Assembly: GCA_016709965.1 (NCBI GenBank)
Contig: JADJLT010000001.1
Coordinates: 248,001-312,000 of the forward strand
Direction: 5' to 3'
DNA length: 64,000 nucleotides
Origin: Betaproteobacteria bacterium
GTDB taxonomy: Bacteria; Pseudomonadota; Gammaproteobacteria; Burkholderiales; Rhodocyclaceae
The position numbers and the translations under genes are program-made. The notes beneath the pieces are model-generated. The model did no database searches. It was not told the origin of the DNA and was given only the letters and a program-made list of their open reading frames with translations. The first letter of the stretch is position 1. Every line of letters starts with the position of its first letter. Positions 53,828-62,764 of this stretch are shown piece after piece.

Positions 53828-54598
53828 TCAGGCCAATCGTCTCCGCATCATCTCGAAAAGACAAATGGCCGCTGCAGCCGCCACATTGAGCGATTCGACC
53901 GCGCCCGGCATCGGAATACGAATTCTGAGCTGGGCGGCGGCCAGCAATTCGGGGCTGACGCCTTGCCCCTCTGCCCCAAAAACCCAAGCCAGCGGCCCGT
54001 CCCAGCGAGCGTCATAAAGAGACGTGGCTTCCTCCAGTGTGGTCACCGCCGTCGTACCTTGATAGTCAGCCATGAATCCAGCCAGATCTACGTCTTCATG
54101 GATCGCCAGCGCAAAGTGAGCACCCTGCCCGGCACGCAAAACTTTGGGTGACCAGGCCGAAGCACATCCCGTCGATAGCAAGGCCTGGCCGATACCGGCC
54201 GCCGCAGCCGTACGCAGCAGGGTGCCGACATTGCCAGGATCCTGTACGCTATCTAACAAAATTGCGTTTTTTTCCCGGTTGACCGTGGCAATCGCCGTCG
54301 GCATCCTGGCGACGGCCAACAAACCACTCGGGGTATCGACCAAGCCAAGATCACGCAGCAGACTGTCGGCCAAAACTACCGTGTCGCGACCTTCGACAAA
54401 GACAGAAATCTCACCGCTCGCCAAAGCCGATTCGGCAACGATCAGTGTTTCAACCGGGCCAAATACAGCCTCGTAGGCCTCGACCAGATGCACGCCGTCA
54501 AGCAGCGTCTGCCCGGTTTTCCGACGCTCTCGCCCGGATTCAGCCAGCCGTTTCAGCGACTTGAAAAACGGGTTGTCGCGCGACTGAATCAGTTTCAT
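53828..54598 (-). CDS. TrmH-family rRNA/tRNA 2'-O-methyltransferase, with repeat inside
   Basis: A 256-residue SPOUT methyltransferase. The N-terminal substrate-binding part is followed by the SPOUT motifs LLDSVQDPGNVGTLLRTA, WVFGAEGQGVSP and IPMPGAVESLNVAAAAAI. It resembles RlmB/TsnR-type enzymes acting on rRNA. A dispersed repeat lies in frame just before the first SPOUT strand and encodes ATVNREKNAI, so the linker between the two domains is repeat-derived. It overlaps rnhB by 4 bp. Confidence 0.88.
   Translation of the reverse strand: MKLIQSRDNPFFKSLKRLAESGRERRKTGQTLLDGVHLVEAYEAVFGPVETLIVAESALASGEISVFVEGRDTVVLADSLLRDLGLVDTPSGLLAVARMPTAIATVNREKNAILLDSVQDPGNVGTLLRTAAAAGIGQALLSTGCASAWSPKVLRAGQGAHFALAIHEDVDLAGFMADYQGTTAVTTLEEATSLYDARWDGPLAWVFGAEGQGVSPELLAAAQLRIRIPMPGAVESLNVAAAAAICLFEMMRRRLA
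54257..54289 (-). repeat. dispersed CGGTCAACCGG element, copy 7, inside a coding region
   Basis: On the minus strand it reads GCCACGGTCAACCGGG, then AAAAAAACGCAATTTTG. It lies inside the methyltransferase gene and keeps the reading frame, encoding ATVNREKNAI between the two protein domains. Confidence 0.75.
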
Positions 54599-55185
54599 AG
54601 CAGGGAAAGTTGCTTTGCCACCGGACCGAAGCTGCGGCGATGAACCGGCGAGGCGCCATGTTCCTGAAGCGCCTGAAAATGCGCTGCCGTCGGGTAACCC
54701 ATGTGGCGGTCAAAACCGTACATTGGATATTGGGCGTGCAAGACCTGCATTTCCGCATCACGCACCGTCTTGGCAAGAATCGAGGCGGCGGCAATCGAAG
54801 CGATCTTGCCATCGCCCTTGACCACGGCTTCGCACGGAATATCCAGCTGCGGGCAACGGTTGCCATCGACCATGGCGCTGGTCGGCCGTACAGTCAAACC
54901 CGCTACCGCCCGCTGCATGGCAAGCATCGTGGCGTGAAGAATGTTCAGGCGGTCGATTTCTTCGACCGAGGCTGAAGCAACCGCCCAGGCGATAGCTCGC
55001 TCGCGAATCAGCACTGCCAGTGCATCACGCTTTTTTTCGCTCAGTTTCTTGGAGTCATTGAGGCCGGGGATTGGACGTAACGGATCAAGAATAACTCCAG
55101 CCGCCACCACCGTTCCCGCCAGCGGCCCGCGCCCCGCTTCGTCGATACCACAGACGAGGCCGGGCGGAACGATCAGTTCAGGCAT
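54595..55185 (-). CDS. rnhB: ribonuclease HII
   Basis: A 196-residue RNase HII that removes ribonucleotides from DNA. The catalytic DEAGRGPLAG motif lies at the N-terminus, and KGDGKIASIAAASILAKTVRD is conserved. It overlaps lpxB by 13 bp and the methyltransferase gene by 4 bp, as in many proteobacteria. Confidence 0.95.
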   Translation of the reverse strand: MPELIVPPGLVCGIDEAGRGPLAGTVVAAGVILDPLRPIPGLNDSKKLSEKKRDALAVLIRERAIAWAVASASVEEIDRLNILHATMLAMQRAVAGLTVRPTSAMVDGNRCPQLDIPCEAVVKGDGKIASIAAASILAKTVRDAEMQVLHAQYPMYGFDRHMGYPTAAHFQALQEHGASPVHRRSFGPVAKQLSLL

Positions 55186-56321
55186 TCAATGACCGCATTG
55201 GCGGCCTTCTCGGCAGTATTCTGGCGCAGCTGCCAATGCATGTCGGTAAACGCCTCTTCAACCGCCTCGGCATTTTCCTTGTCCTCATACAACTTGATGA
55301 GTGCCTCCGCCAGATTTTCCGGCGTTGCCTCATCCTGCAAAATTTCCGGCACGACATAGCGCCCGGCCAGCACATTGGGCAAACCAACATAGGGTTGATA
55401 GGCCATGCGTTTCATCAGCCAATAGGAAAACTTGGCGATCTTGTAGGTAATGACCATCGGCCGCTTGATCAGCGCCGCCTCAAGCGTTGCCGTGCCGCTG
55501 GCAACCAGCGATACATCAGCCGCGCCAAGCGCATCCTGGGCGTGACCGAAGAGCAGGCGAAACGGAATGTCAGCGGCTTGCTGGCGATAAATCGCCGCCT
55601 CGAATAGCAGGCGCGTCTCACGGGTGGTTAGTGGCACAACAAAAATCGCGTTGGGCAGGAAACGTTCGCAAATAATCTTCGCAGTCTGCACGAAGGTATC
55701 CGCCATCATTTCCAGTTCGCCCTTGCGACTACCTGGCAACATGGCAAAAATTGGATAGTCACGTGGCAAGGCCAGCTTTTCGCGAACCACCTTCTTGCTG
55801 GTTTGCATCGGAATGATGTCAGCCAACGGATGGCCGACATAGGTCACCGGAATATTCTCTTTTTCATAGAGCGGTGGCTCCATGGGAAACAGGGCGAGAA
55901 CGCGATTGACCGCACTGCCAATCTTCTTGATGCGCCCGCCACGCCATGCCCAGATCGAAGGGCTGACGTAATGGATGGTGCGTACCCCGGCACTCTTCAA
56001 AGCGCTTTCCAGCCCCAAATTAAAATCCGGGGCATCCACACCGATAAAAATATCCGGCTTCAGGTCCAGCAAGCGCTTCTTCAACTGACGGCGAATACCG
56101 GCAATTTCGCGATAGTGCTTAAGCGCATCCCAATAGCCCATGACCGACAGCTTTTCCATCGGCCACCAGCTATCGAGCCCCTGCCCCTGCATCTTCGGCC
56201 CGCCGATGCCGTAGAAAACGGCATCGGGCAAACGCTCCTTGAGCGCCGCGATCAGGTGGCTGGCCAAGAGGTCCCCGGAGGGCTCTCCTGCCACCATGGC
56301 AATACGTACTGCGCTGCCCAT
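55173..56321 (-). CDS. lpxB: lipid A disaccharide synthase
   Basis: A 382-residue GT-B glycosyltransferase (MVAGEPSGDLLASHLIAALK, then GIGGPKMQGQGLDSWW, then MLPGSRKGELE). It joins UDP-diacylglucosamine and lipid X in lipid A synthesis. MGSAVRIAMVAGEPSGD at 56321 is the family start and lies 1 bp after the lpxA stop; the open upstream frame is not used. Confidence 0.95.
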   Translation of the reverse strand: MGSAVRIAMVAGEPSGDLLASHLIAALKERLPDAVFYGIGGPKMQGQGLDSWWPMEKLSVMGYWDALKHYREIAGIRRQLKKRLLDLKPDIFIGVDAPDFNLGLESALKSAGVRTIHYVSPSIWAWRGGRIKKIGSAVNRVLALFPMEPPLYEKENIPVTYVGHPLADIIPMQTSKKVVREKLALPRDYPIFAMLPGSRKGELEMMADTFVQTAKIICERFLPNAIFVVPLTTRETRLLFEAAIYRQQAADIPFRLLFGHAQDALGAADVSLVASGTATLEAALIKRPMVITYKIAKFSYWLMKRMAYQPYVGLPNVLAGRYVVPEILQDEATPENLAEALIKLYEDKENAEAVEEAFTDMHWQLRQNTAEKAANAVIECLN

Positions 56322-56322
56322 A

Positions 56323-57093
56323 TCAGCGAATGATGCCTCGCTTGGAAACCTCAAGGAAATCGACAAGACGCTGAAGGTCGGGCTGGGTCTTGGCATCTTC
56401 CGCCAGCTTCACCTTGGCCTCTTCAAGCAACAGCCCGGATTTATAAAGCGTACGGTACGCTCGCTTGAGCGAAGTAATCGAGTCGGCCGTAAATCCCCGA
56501 CGCTTCAACCCCTCGACATTGATACCATAAGGCTGAGCCGTGTTACCAGCCGCCATCAAATACGGCGGAACATCCTGAAGGATGACGGTACTCACCGCAG
56601 TCATGACGTGAGCACCAATACGGCAGAATTGATGCACCCCGGTGAAGCCACCAAGAATGGCCCAATCCTCAACAATTACATGGCCAGCCAATTGCGAGTT
56701 GTTGGCAAAGGTAGTCTTGTTACCCACTTGGCAATCGTGAGCAATGTGGACGTAAGCCATGATCCAGTTGTCGTCACCAATCCTGGTAACGCCAACATCC
56801 TGAATCGTACCGAGATTGAAGGTACAGAATTCACGGATGACGTTCCGATCTCCAATTTCAAGGCGTGTAGGCTCACCGGCGTATTTCTTGTCCTGCGGAA
56901 CCTCGCCCAGCGAGCAAAACTGAAAAATTCGGTTGTCGCGACCAATTCGGGTATGCCCCCGAATAACGGTATGCGGACCAATGGCCGTGTTGTCGCCAAT
57001 CTCGACATCCGGACCGATGATGGAATAAGGGCCGATCTCGACGTTCGCGCCAATTTTGGCGGCCGGATCGACAATCGCGGTCGAGTGAATCAT
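56323..57093 (-). CDS. lpxA: UDP-N-acetylglucosamine acyltransferase
   Basis: A 256-residue left-handed beta-helix protein built from hexapeptide repeats (IHSTAIVDPAAKIGANVEIG). The catalytic His is in AYVHIAHDCQVGN, and the helical C-terminal domain is complete. It performs the first step of lipid A synthesis. It lies between fabZ and lpxB as usual. Confidence 0.96.
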   Translation of the reverse strand: MIHSTAIVDPAAKIGANVEIGPYSIIGPDVEIGDNTAIGPHTVIRGHTRIGRDNRIFQFCSLGEVPQDKKYAGEPTRLEIGDRNVIREFCTFNLGTIQDVGVTRIGDDNWIMAYVHIAHDCQVGNKTTFANNSQLAGHVIVEDWAILGGFTGVHQFCRIGAHVMTAVSTVILQDVPPYLMAAGNTAQPYGINVEGLKRRGFTADSITSLKRAYRTLYKSGLLLEEAKVKLAEDAKTQPDLQRLVDFLEVSKRGIIR

Positions 57094-57094
57094 T

Positions 57095-57529
57095 TCAGAG
57101 AGCCCGCTGCGCGCACATCAGGCGCGCTTCAGCTACCAATTGACCATCAACGCGAGCCTCAGCCTTGAACTTCCAGACGCCGCGCATTTGGCGTTCAATC
57201 TGGGCATGCAGGTGCAATTGATCACCCGGTAAAACAGGCTTCTTGAATCGTGCCTCATCAATCCCGGCGAAATAAAAAACAGTGTCAGCCGACGGCTTTT
57301 CGGCCATCGACTTGAACGAAAGAATACCCGCAGCCTGAGCCAGTGCTTCCATGATCAACACACCTGGCATGACAGGATGATGCGGAAAATGCCCTACAAA
57401 AAATGGCTCATTGATAGTCACATTTTTGTAGGCATGGATTGATTTGCCCAGATCAATTTCTACAACACGGTCAACCAGCAGGAACGGGTAACGGTGTGGC
57501 AGATGCTCCATGATTGCTTGAATATCCAT
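57095..57529 (-). CDS. fabZ: 3-hydroxyacyl-ACP dehydratase FabZ
   Basis: A 144-residue hot-dog fold enzyme of fatty-acid elongation. The active site is in GHFPHHPVMPGVLIMEALAQ, with the catalytic His after GHFP and the Glu in MEAL. It competes with LpxA for hydroxyacyl-ACP and is encoded beside it. Confidence 0.96.
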   Translation of the reverse strand: MDIQAIMEHLPHRYPFLLVDRVVEIDLGKSIHAYKNVTINEPFFVGHFPHHPVMPGVLIMEALAQAAGILSFKSMAEKPSADTVFYFAGIDEARFKKPVLPGDQLHLHAQIERQMRGVWKFKAEARVDGQLVAEARLMCAQRAL

Positions 57530-57533
57530 TTAA

Positions 57534-58580
57534 TCAGCCCTCTATGTCTTTTTCTTTAAGTTGTTTCTCAAGCTGGGAAACCCGTTCCACCAGTTTGGAC
57601 AAACGACGGATATGCGACGCATTACGCATCCAATGCTCATAGCTATCCAACGGAAAAACGCTGGCGTAAACCCCCCCGGGTTCGACGATACTACGCATTA
57701 CCGTTGATGCACCGGAAATCGTGGTGTTGGGCGCCAGACTCAAATGACCGCTGATCATACTGGCCCCGCCAAGAATGCAGTGCTCACCCAGCGTGGTACT
57801 GCCAGCCATGCCCGTACATCCGGCGATGACAGAATATGCACCGATGTTGCAATTGTGGCCAATCATGACCAAATTATCGATCTTGCAGCCATCGCCAATG
57901 ACCGTATCATCCAATGCGCCCCGATCAATGGTGGTATTGGCACCAATTTCCACATCGTTACCAATGGAAACTATCCCAATCTGCGGAATCTTGACCCATT
58001 CCTTGCCGTCTGGCGCAAAACCAAATCCATCTGCACCGATCACAACACCCGAATGAATAATTGCACGCTGACCGATACGGCAACCATGATAGATCGTCAC
58101 ATTGGGGTAGAGGAGGCTACCTTCCCCGATTGAGACTCCATCGCCAATTACGCATCCAGCATGGATGGTAACGTTCTCGCCGATGATTACATCCCTACCG
58201 ATACAAACATTCTGTCTAACCGATACGGAATCGGGCAAGATCGAATCGACAAGGGCTGAAGCGTGAATACCATTCGAAGTGACAACAGATGGATTCAAAA
58301 GTGTCGCAACTCGAGCGTAGTAGGCATAGGGGTTGGCAGTCACAATACGCGGCCCGCCAAACCCTTCAGCGGCATCCGGCGCAAGTATCACCGCCGCTGC
58401 ACCCGTCGTATTCAGCTGGCTTCGATATTTGCGATTGGCCAGGAAAGCAATATCACCCTTACCTGCCGAAGCCAGCGTAGCCACTTGCGTAATAACTGTT
58501 TGGCCGTCTCCAAGCACATCGCCGCCCAATTGGGCGGCGATGTCGGCAAGAGTCCATCCAATCTCGCCTTGGCCAATCAT
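57534..58580 (-). CDS. lpxD: UDP-3-O-acylglucosamine N-acyltransferase
   Basis: A 348-residue acyltransferase. An N-terminal uridine-binding domain (LADIAAQLGGDVLGDGQTVI) is followed by hexapeptide repeats with the active-site region VMIGHNCNIGAYSVIAGCTG and a C-terminal coiled coil (RLSKLVERVSQLEKQLKEKD). It is the third step of lipid A synthesis. The start codon shares a base with the skp stop. Confidence 0.95.
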   Translation of the reverse strand: MIGQGEIGWTLADIAAQLGGDVLGDGQTVITQVATLASAGKGDIAFLANRKYRSQLNTTGAAAVILAPDAAEGFGGPRIVTANPYAYYARVATLLNPSVVTSNGIHASALVDSILPDSVSVRQNVCIGRDVIIGENVTIHAGCVIGDGVSIGEGSLLYPNVTIYHGCRIGQRAIIHSGVVIGADGFGFAPDGKEWVKIPQIGIVSIGNDVEIGANTTIDRGALDDTVIGDGCKIDNLVMIGHNCNIGAYSVIAGCTGMAGSTTLGEHCILGGASMISGHLSLAPNTTISGASTVMRSIVEPGGVYASVFPLDSYEHWMRNASHIRRLSKLVERVSQLEKQLKEKDIEG

Positions 58581-59083
58581 TACTTGCCTTCCGACAATGC
58601 CTTGATCACACGCTCCGTAATATCCAGGCGTGGGCTAACCCAAACGACATCCTGAAGAATCAGGTCGTATTTTTCCGTTTCAGCGATCTGCTTAATTGCC
58701 TTATTGGCCTTTTCAATGACCGCAGCATTTTCTTCGTTTTGGCGAAGATTTAGATCTTCGCGGAATTCACGCTGACGGCGCTGGAATTCGCGGGAAATTT
58801 CACCAAATTCTTTTTCCTTCGTGCGACGCTCACTCTCTGCCATCGTCACAGAATTCTTTTCAAGATTCTCCTGCAATCCCTGCAACTGCTTGGCCATCCG
58901 CTGAAGATCCTGATCACGCTTGGCAAACTCACCTTCCAACTTCTTGGCAGCTTTCTGAGCAGCTGGTGCGTCGCGGAAGATACGCTGCGTATTCACATAC
59001 CCAACCTTCAATTCCGAAGCCAGCGCACTGGTAACGAACAACGCGGAAAGCAAGGATGCGAGGACAATAGACTTGATTTTCAA
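58580..59083 (-). CDS. skp: periplasmic chaperone Skp/OmpH
   Basis: A 167-residue exported protein: a signal peptide (KSIVLASLLSALFVTSALA), a start KVGYVNTQRIFRDAPAA, then long helical tentacles and a C-terminal ILQDVVWVSPRLDITERVI. It holds unfolded outer-membrane proteins for BamA, encoded next to it. Confidence 0.95.
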   Translation of the reverse strand: MKIKSIVLASLLSALFVTSALASELKVGYVNTQRIFRDAPAAQKAAKKLEGEFAKRDQDLQRMAKQLQGLQENLEKNSVTMAESERRTKEKEFGEISREFQRRQREFREDLNLRQNEENAAVIEKANKAIKQIAETEKYDLILQDVVWVSPRLDITERVIKALSEGK

Positions 59084-59098
59084 CTTGATACTCCTGAA

Positions 59099-61393
59099 TT
59101 AAAACGCCGTGCCCAACTGGAACTGGAACATCTCCGACTTGTCGTTGGCTTGTTTGTTAAGCGGCCGACCAATGCTGAATTTTAGCGGACCTATTGGTGA
59201 AATCCATGCGGCTGAAATCCCCGTAGAATAACGAAGCCCACCGGCGCTTTGATCACCATTACTGCCATAAACCTGACCCGCATCTACGAACCAGCCCATC
59301 CTGAAACTCTTTTCCATGCCGGGAACACTCCACAGCAATTCGGCATTGCCAATTACGCGACGATTCCCACCGACCCGATAGTCGGCTCCGCTAGTCAAGT
59401 CGTGCGTAATTGGCCCAAGGCTGGAAGCTTTGTACCCCCGGACCGAACCAATACCGCCCGCATAGAAATTCTTGAAAAACGGTAGTGCTTCACCGCCGTA
59501 TCCAGCTGCATAACCAACCTCACCGTTCAGCATCAACGTAAACTTCGAATTCAGCGGAATGAAGTGCTGCAGCTGATAGGTTGCACGGTAATAGGTCAGG
59601 TCGCCACCGGGAACAGCAACTTCTAAACCAGCTTTTTGAAAAGTACCCTTTGTTGGGAAAAAATAACTGTCTTTACTATCACTTGTCCAGTTCAACGTCA
59701 CTGGAATTGACAATTTGGTCACAGACGGATTGTTGGGATAGCCAACATAGTCTTTGTAATACTGCGGACTGTTGTCAAACGCTGTAACTTTGGTGGAATC
59801 GATTCCCAACCCAAACCCGAGCGACTCTTTTTCACCAATCGGAAAACCGAAACGAAGACCGGCACCAGTGGATGCAGAGCTGTAAGTAGCAATTGCAGTG
59901 GAAGTAGTATTTACCGTTCGGTGATAGATATCAAAACCCTGACTTACACCATCTTCCGTAAAATAGGGATTGGTATAGGAAAAGACATACGTCCGGTAGG
60001 ATCGAGCAGAGTTAACCTGAATCGCGACGTTATTTCCGCTACCCATAAAGTTGTTCTGAGCGATTGATCCGGAAAGTATGATTTTGTCAGTACTGGAAGT
60101 ACCAACGCCCAGCATCAAATTCCCGGTCGGCTTCTCCGTAACGCTCACATTGACGTCCAGCTGATCTGACGTTCCTGAAACAGCAGGCGTCTCAACCGAA
60201 ACATCGCTAAAGTAACCCAAACGGTCTACACGCTGCTTGGAGGCTGTCACTTTCTCGGCGTCATACCAGCCGCCTTCCATCTGGCGCATTTCCCGACGAA
60301 TGACTTCGTCACGTGTTTTTGTATTCCCGGCAACGTTAATACGACGGACATAAACACGTTTGCCCGGATCGACAAAGATGGTAAACGCTACGTTGCGCTT
60401 GCTCTTGTCGATTTCCGGTGCAGCGTTTACGTTGGCAAATGCATAACCTTCCTTACCAAGACGGTCACTGATTGCCTTGGTTGTATCGTTGAGCTTTTCG
60501 CGTGAAAAAACGTCCCCCGCCTTGACGCCAACCAGCTTCCTCAGATCATCCTCGGGAATCGCGAACTCCCCGGCCAATTTGACTGAAGAGACTTGGAAAC
60601 GCTCACCTTCAATGATATTGACGGTGATATAGACGTCTTGCTTGTTCGGAGAAATTGAAACCTGAGTCGACTCAACAGAAAACTCCAGATAGCCCTGATT
60701 CATATAAAAGGACTTCAGTTTTTCCAAATCGGCCGAAAGTTTTTGACGAGAATATTGATCGTTCTTGTTATACCAGGTCAAAAGTCCCGGGGTCGTTAGT
60801 TCAAACTGGCTTAGCAGTTCCTTTTCGGAAAACGAATTGGCGCCTACCAGATTGATCTGCTTGATCTTCGCCGCAGAACCTTCTTCAATATTAAAGTTGA
60901 TGCCGACACGATTACGCTCCAGCGGCGTTATCGTGGTTGTGATATTGGCTGCGTACTTTCCACGGGTCAGATACTGTCGTTTAAGTTCCTGCTCGGCTTT
61001 TTCCAGCAACGCCCGGTCAAAAATACGCCCTTCGGCAATACCTGTTTCCTTGAGAGCCTTGAGAATGACGTCTTTTTCGAATTCTTTCAGCCCGACAAAG
61101 TTCAGTGTGGCAATGGCTGGCCGTTCCTGAACAACAATGACCATGACGTTATTCTCGACTTCGACACGGACATCCTTGAAGAAACCGGTGGCAAAGAGAG
61201 CCTTGATCGATTGAGCAGCCTTTTCTTCGGTCAGCGTTTCACCAACCTTGACGGGCAGATAGCCAAAGACCGTACCAGCCTCAGTGCGCTGAATGCCTTC
61301 GACCCGGATATCCTTAACCGAAAAAGGTTCGAACGCCAAGACTGGCGCAGAGAACAGGCTGACGATCAGAACGGACAGCAGTGATTTTTTCAT
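59099..61393 (-). CDS. bamA: outer-membrane assembly factor BamA
   Basis: A 764-residue protein: a signal peptide, five POTRA domains (the first starting FSVKDIRVEGIQRTEAGTVF), then an Omp85 beta-barrel with the conserved GGIGSVRGYKASSLGP and the terminal FQFQLGTAF ending in Phe. It inserts beta-barrel proteins in the outer membrane. It is placed between rseP and skp, the standard order. Confidence 0.96.
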   Translation of the reverse strand: MKKSLLSVLIVSLFSAPVLAFEPFSVKDIRVEGIQRTEAGTVFGYLPVKVGETLTEEKAAQSIKALFATGFFKDVRVEVENNVMVIVVQERPAIATLNFVGLKEFEKDVILKALKETGIAEGRIFDRALLEKAEQELKRQYLTRGKYAANITTTITPLERNRVGINFNIEEGSAAKIKQINLVGANSFSEKELLSQFELTTPGLLTWYNKNDQYSRQKLSADLEKLKSFYMNQGYLEFSVESTQVSISPNKQDVYITVNIIEGERFQVSSVKLAGEFAIPEDDLRKLVGVKAGDVFSREKLNDTTKAISDRLGKEGYAFANVNAAPEIDKSKRNVAFTIFVDPGKRVYVRRINVAGNTKTRDEVIRREMRQMEGGWYDAEKVTASKQRVDRLGYFSDVSVETPAVSGTSDQLDVNVSVTEKPTGNLMLGVGTSSTDKIILSGSIAQNNFMGSGNNVAIQVNSARSYRTYVFSYTNPYFTEDGVSQGFDIYHRTVNTTSTAIATYSSASTGAGLRFGFPIGEKESLGFGLGIDSTKVTAFDNSPQYYKDYVGYPNNPSVTKLSIPVTLNWTSDSKDSYFFPTKGTFQKAGLEVAVPGGDLTYYRATYQLQHFIPLNSKFTLMLNGEVGYAAGYGGEALPFFKNFYAGGIGSVRGYKASSLGPITHDLTSGADYRVGGNRRVIGNAELLWSVPGMEKSFRMGWFVDAGQVYGSNGDQSAGGLRYSTGISAAWISPIGPLKFSIGRPLNKQANDKSEMFQFQLGTAF

Positions 61394-61396
61394 TAT

Positions 61397-62764
61397 TCAG
61401 CCGTTAAACAGGCGGGTCAAATCATTAAAAAAAGCGAAAGCCATCAAGGCAAATAGCATGGACATTCCAACTTGCAGCCCAATTTCCATGGCTCGCTCCG
61501 AGAGCGGCCTGCCCCTGATGACTTCTATCATATGATACAACAAATGCCCCCCGTCCAGCACCGGGATGGGAAGCAGATTCAAGACACCAAGACTAACGCT
61601 AAGCAGTGCCATGAACTTCAAGTAGTAGTCGAGCCCAAGACGCGCTGACTGTCCCGCATAATCAGCAATAGTCACAGGTCCCGATAAATTCCGCCAAGAG
61701 ACCTCACCGATCAGCATTTTGCCCATCATCACCAAACTGAATACCGACTGATCCCATGTTTCATTTAGTGCCTTCCCTGCTGCGGCCACAAATCCGTACC
61801 TAACAAACGTCTTGATATGCCGACGTGGGGTGGAAGGTTCTGCGACTGCCACCCCAATTTTTCCGACCATTTTCCCATGCTCGGACACCGCCTCTGGTAA
61901 CACATCAACCGTAACAATTCCGCCTTGACGCTCCAGCTTCAGGCGCAAGGAACTTCCCTTAAAATCACGAATAGCTTCGACGAACGCATACCAAGATGAA
62001 ATACCTTGTTCGTCAATCGCCAATACCCTGTCATTCGCCTGTAAACCAGCTCGTTCCGCCGGACCATTGGCCACCACTTTACCAATAATCGGGGGGAGAT
62101 CGGGACGATAAAAACGAATGCCGAGGCGCTCAAGAGGATCACCTTCCCAGCCACTCTCGCCTACCGCTGCCAAATAAAGATGGTGAGTGGCAATGTCACC
62201 ATGCTCGTTGATCACCTCAAGCGCTACGCTTTCCTGACCAACTGTATTTTTCAGGAGCAGCCATCTCAGGTCACTCCAGGTAGTCACCAAATGACCATCA
62301 ACCGCCCTCACCTCGTCGCCATTGGCCACTGAAGCCATGGCGGCCGGGGAAGCGACAGGCGGCGTCCCCAGTATCGGTAGCAATTCATCGCTACCGTGCA
62401 TAAAAATCGCCCAATACAGCAGAATAGCCAATGCAAAATTGGCCAACGGACCGGCGGCAACAATTGCACTTCGTTTTCCAACGCTCTGGCGATTGAAGGC
62501 GCGATGACGCTCTGCTTCAACCACCTCACCTTCGCGCTCATCAAGCATTTTTACGTAACCACCCAACGGAAAAATACTGATTGCCCATTCAGTCTGATCT
62601 ACGCCAAGGCGTCGCTTCCATAACATGCGCCCGAAACCAACGGAAAAACGCAATACCTTGACGCCGCATAGCCTGGCCACCAGATAGTGCCCAAACTCAT
62701 GGAAAATAATAAGGACGCCCAGAACGACTACAAAGGCAGCGAGATAGAACAAGAAACTATTCAC
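61397..62764 (-). CDS. rseP: site-2 protease RseP
   Basis: A 455-residue intramembrane metalloprotease. The zinc motif is HEFGH (IIFHEFGHYLVARLCGVKV), the third ligand lies in NLLPIPVLDGGHLL, and PDZ domains lie between (ERAGLQANDRVLAIDE). It cleaves RseA-type anti-sigma factors in the envelope stress response. The start overlaps the dxr stop by 4 bp. Confidence 0.96.
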   Translation of the reverse strand: MNSFLFYLAAFVVVLGVLIIFHEFGHYLVARLCGVKVLRFSVGFGRMLWKRRLGVDQTEWAISIFPLGGYVKMLDEREGEVVEAERHRAFNRQSVGKRSAIVAAGPLANFALAILLYWAIFMHGSDELLPILGTPPVASPAAMASVANGDEVRAVDGHLVTTWSDLRWLLLKNTVGQESVALEVINEHGDIATHHLYLAAVGESGWEGDPLERLGIRFYRPDLPPIIGKVVANGPAERAGLQANDRVLAIDEQGISSWYAFVEAIRDFKGSSLRLKLERQGGIVTVDVLPEAVSEHGKMVGKIGVAVAEPSTPRRHIKTFVRYGFVAAAGKALNETWDQSVFSLVMMGKMLIGEVSWRNLSGPVTIADYAGQSARLGLDYYLKFMALLSVSLGVLNLLPIPVLDGGHLLYHMIEVIRGRPLSERAMEIGLQVGMSMLFALMAFAFFNDLTRLFNG

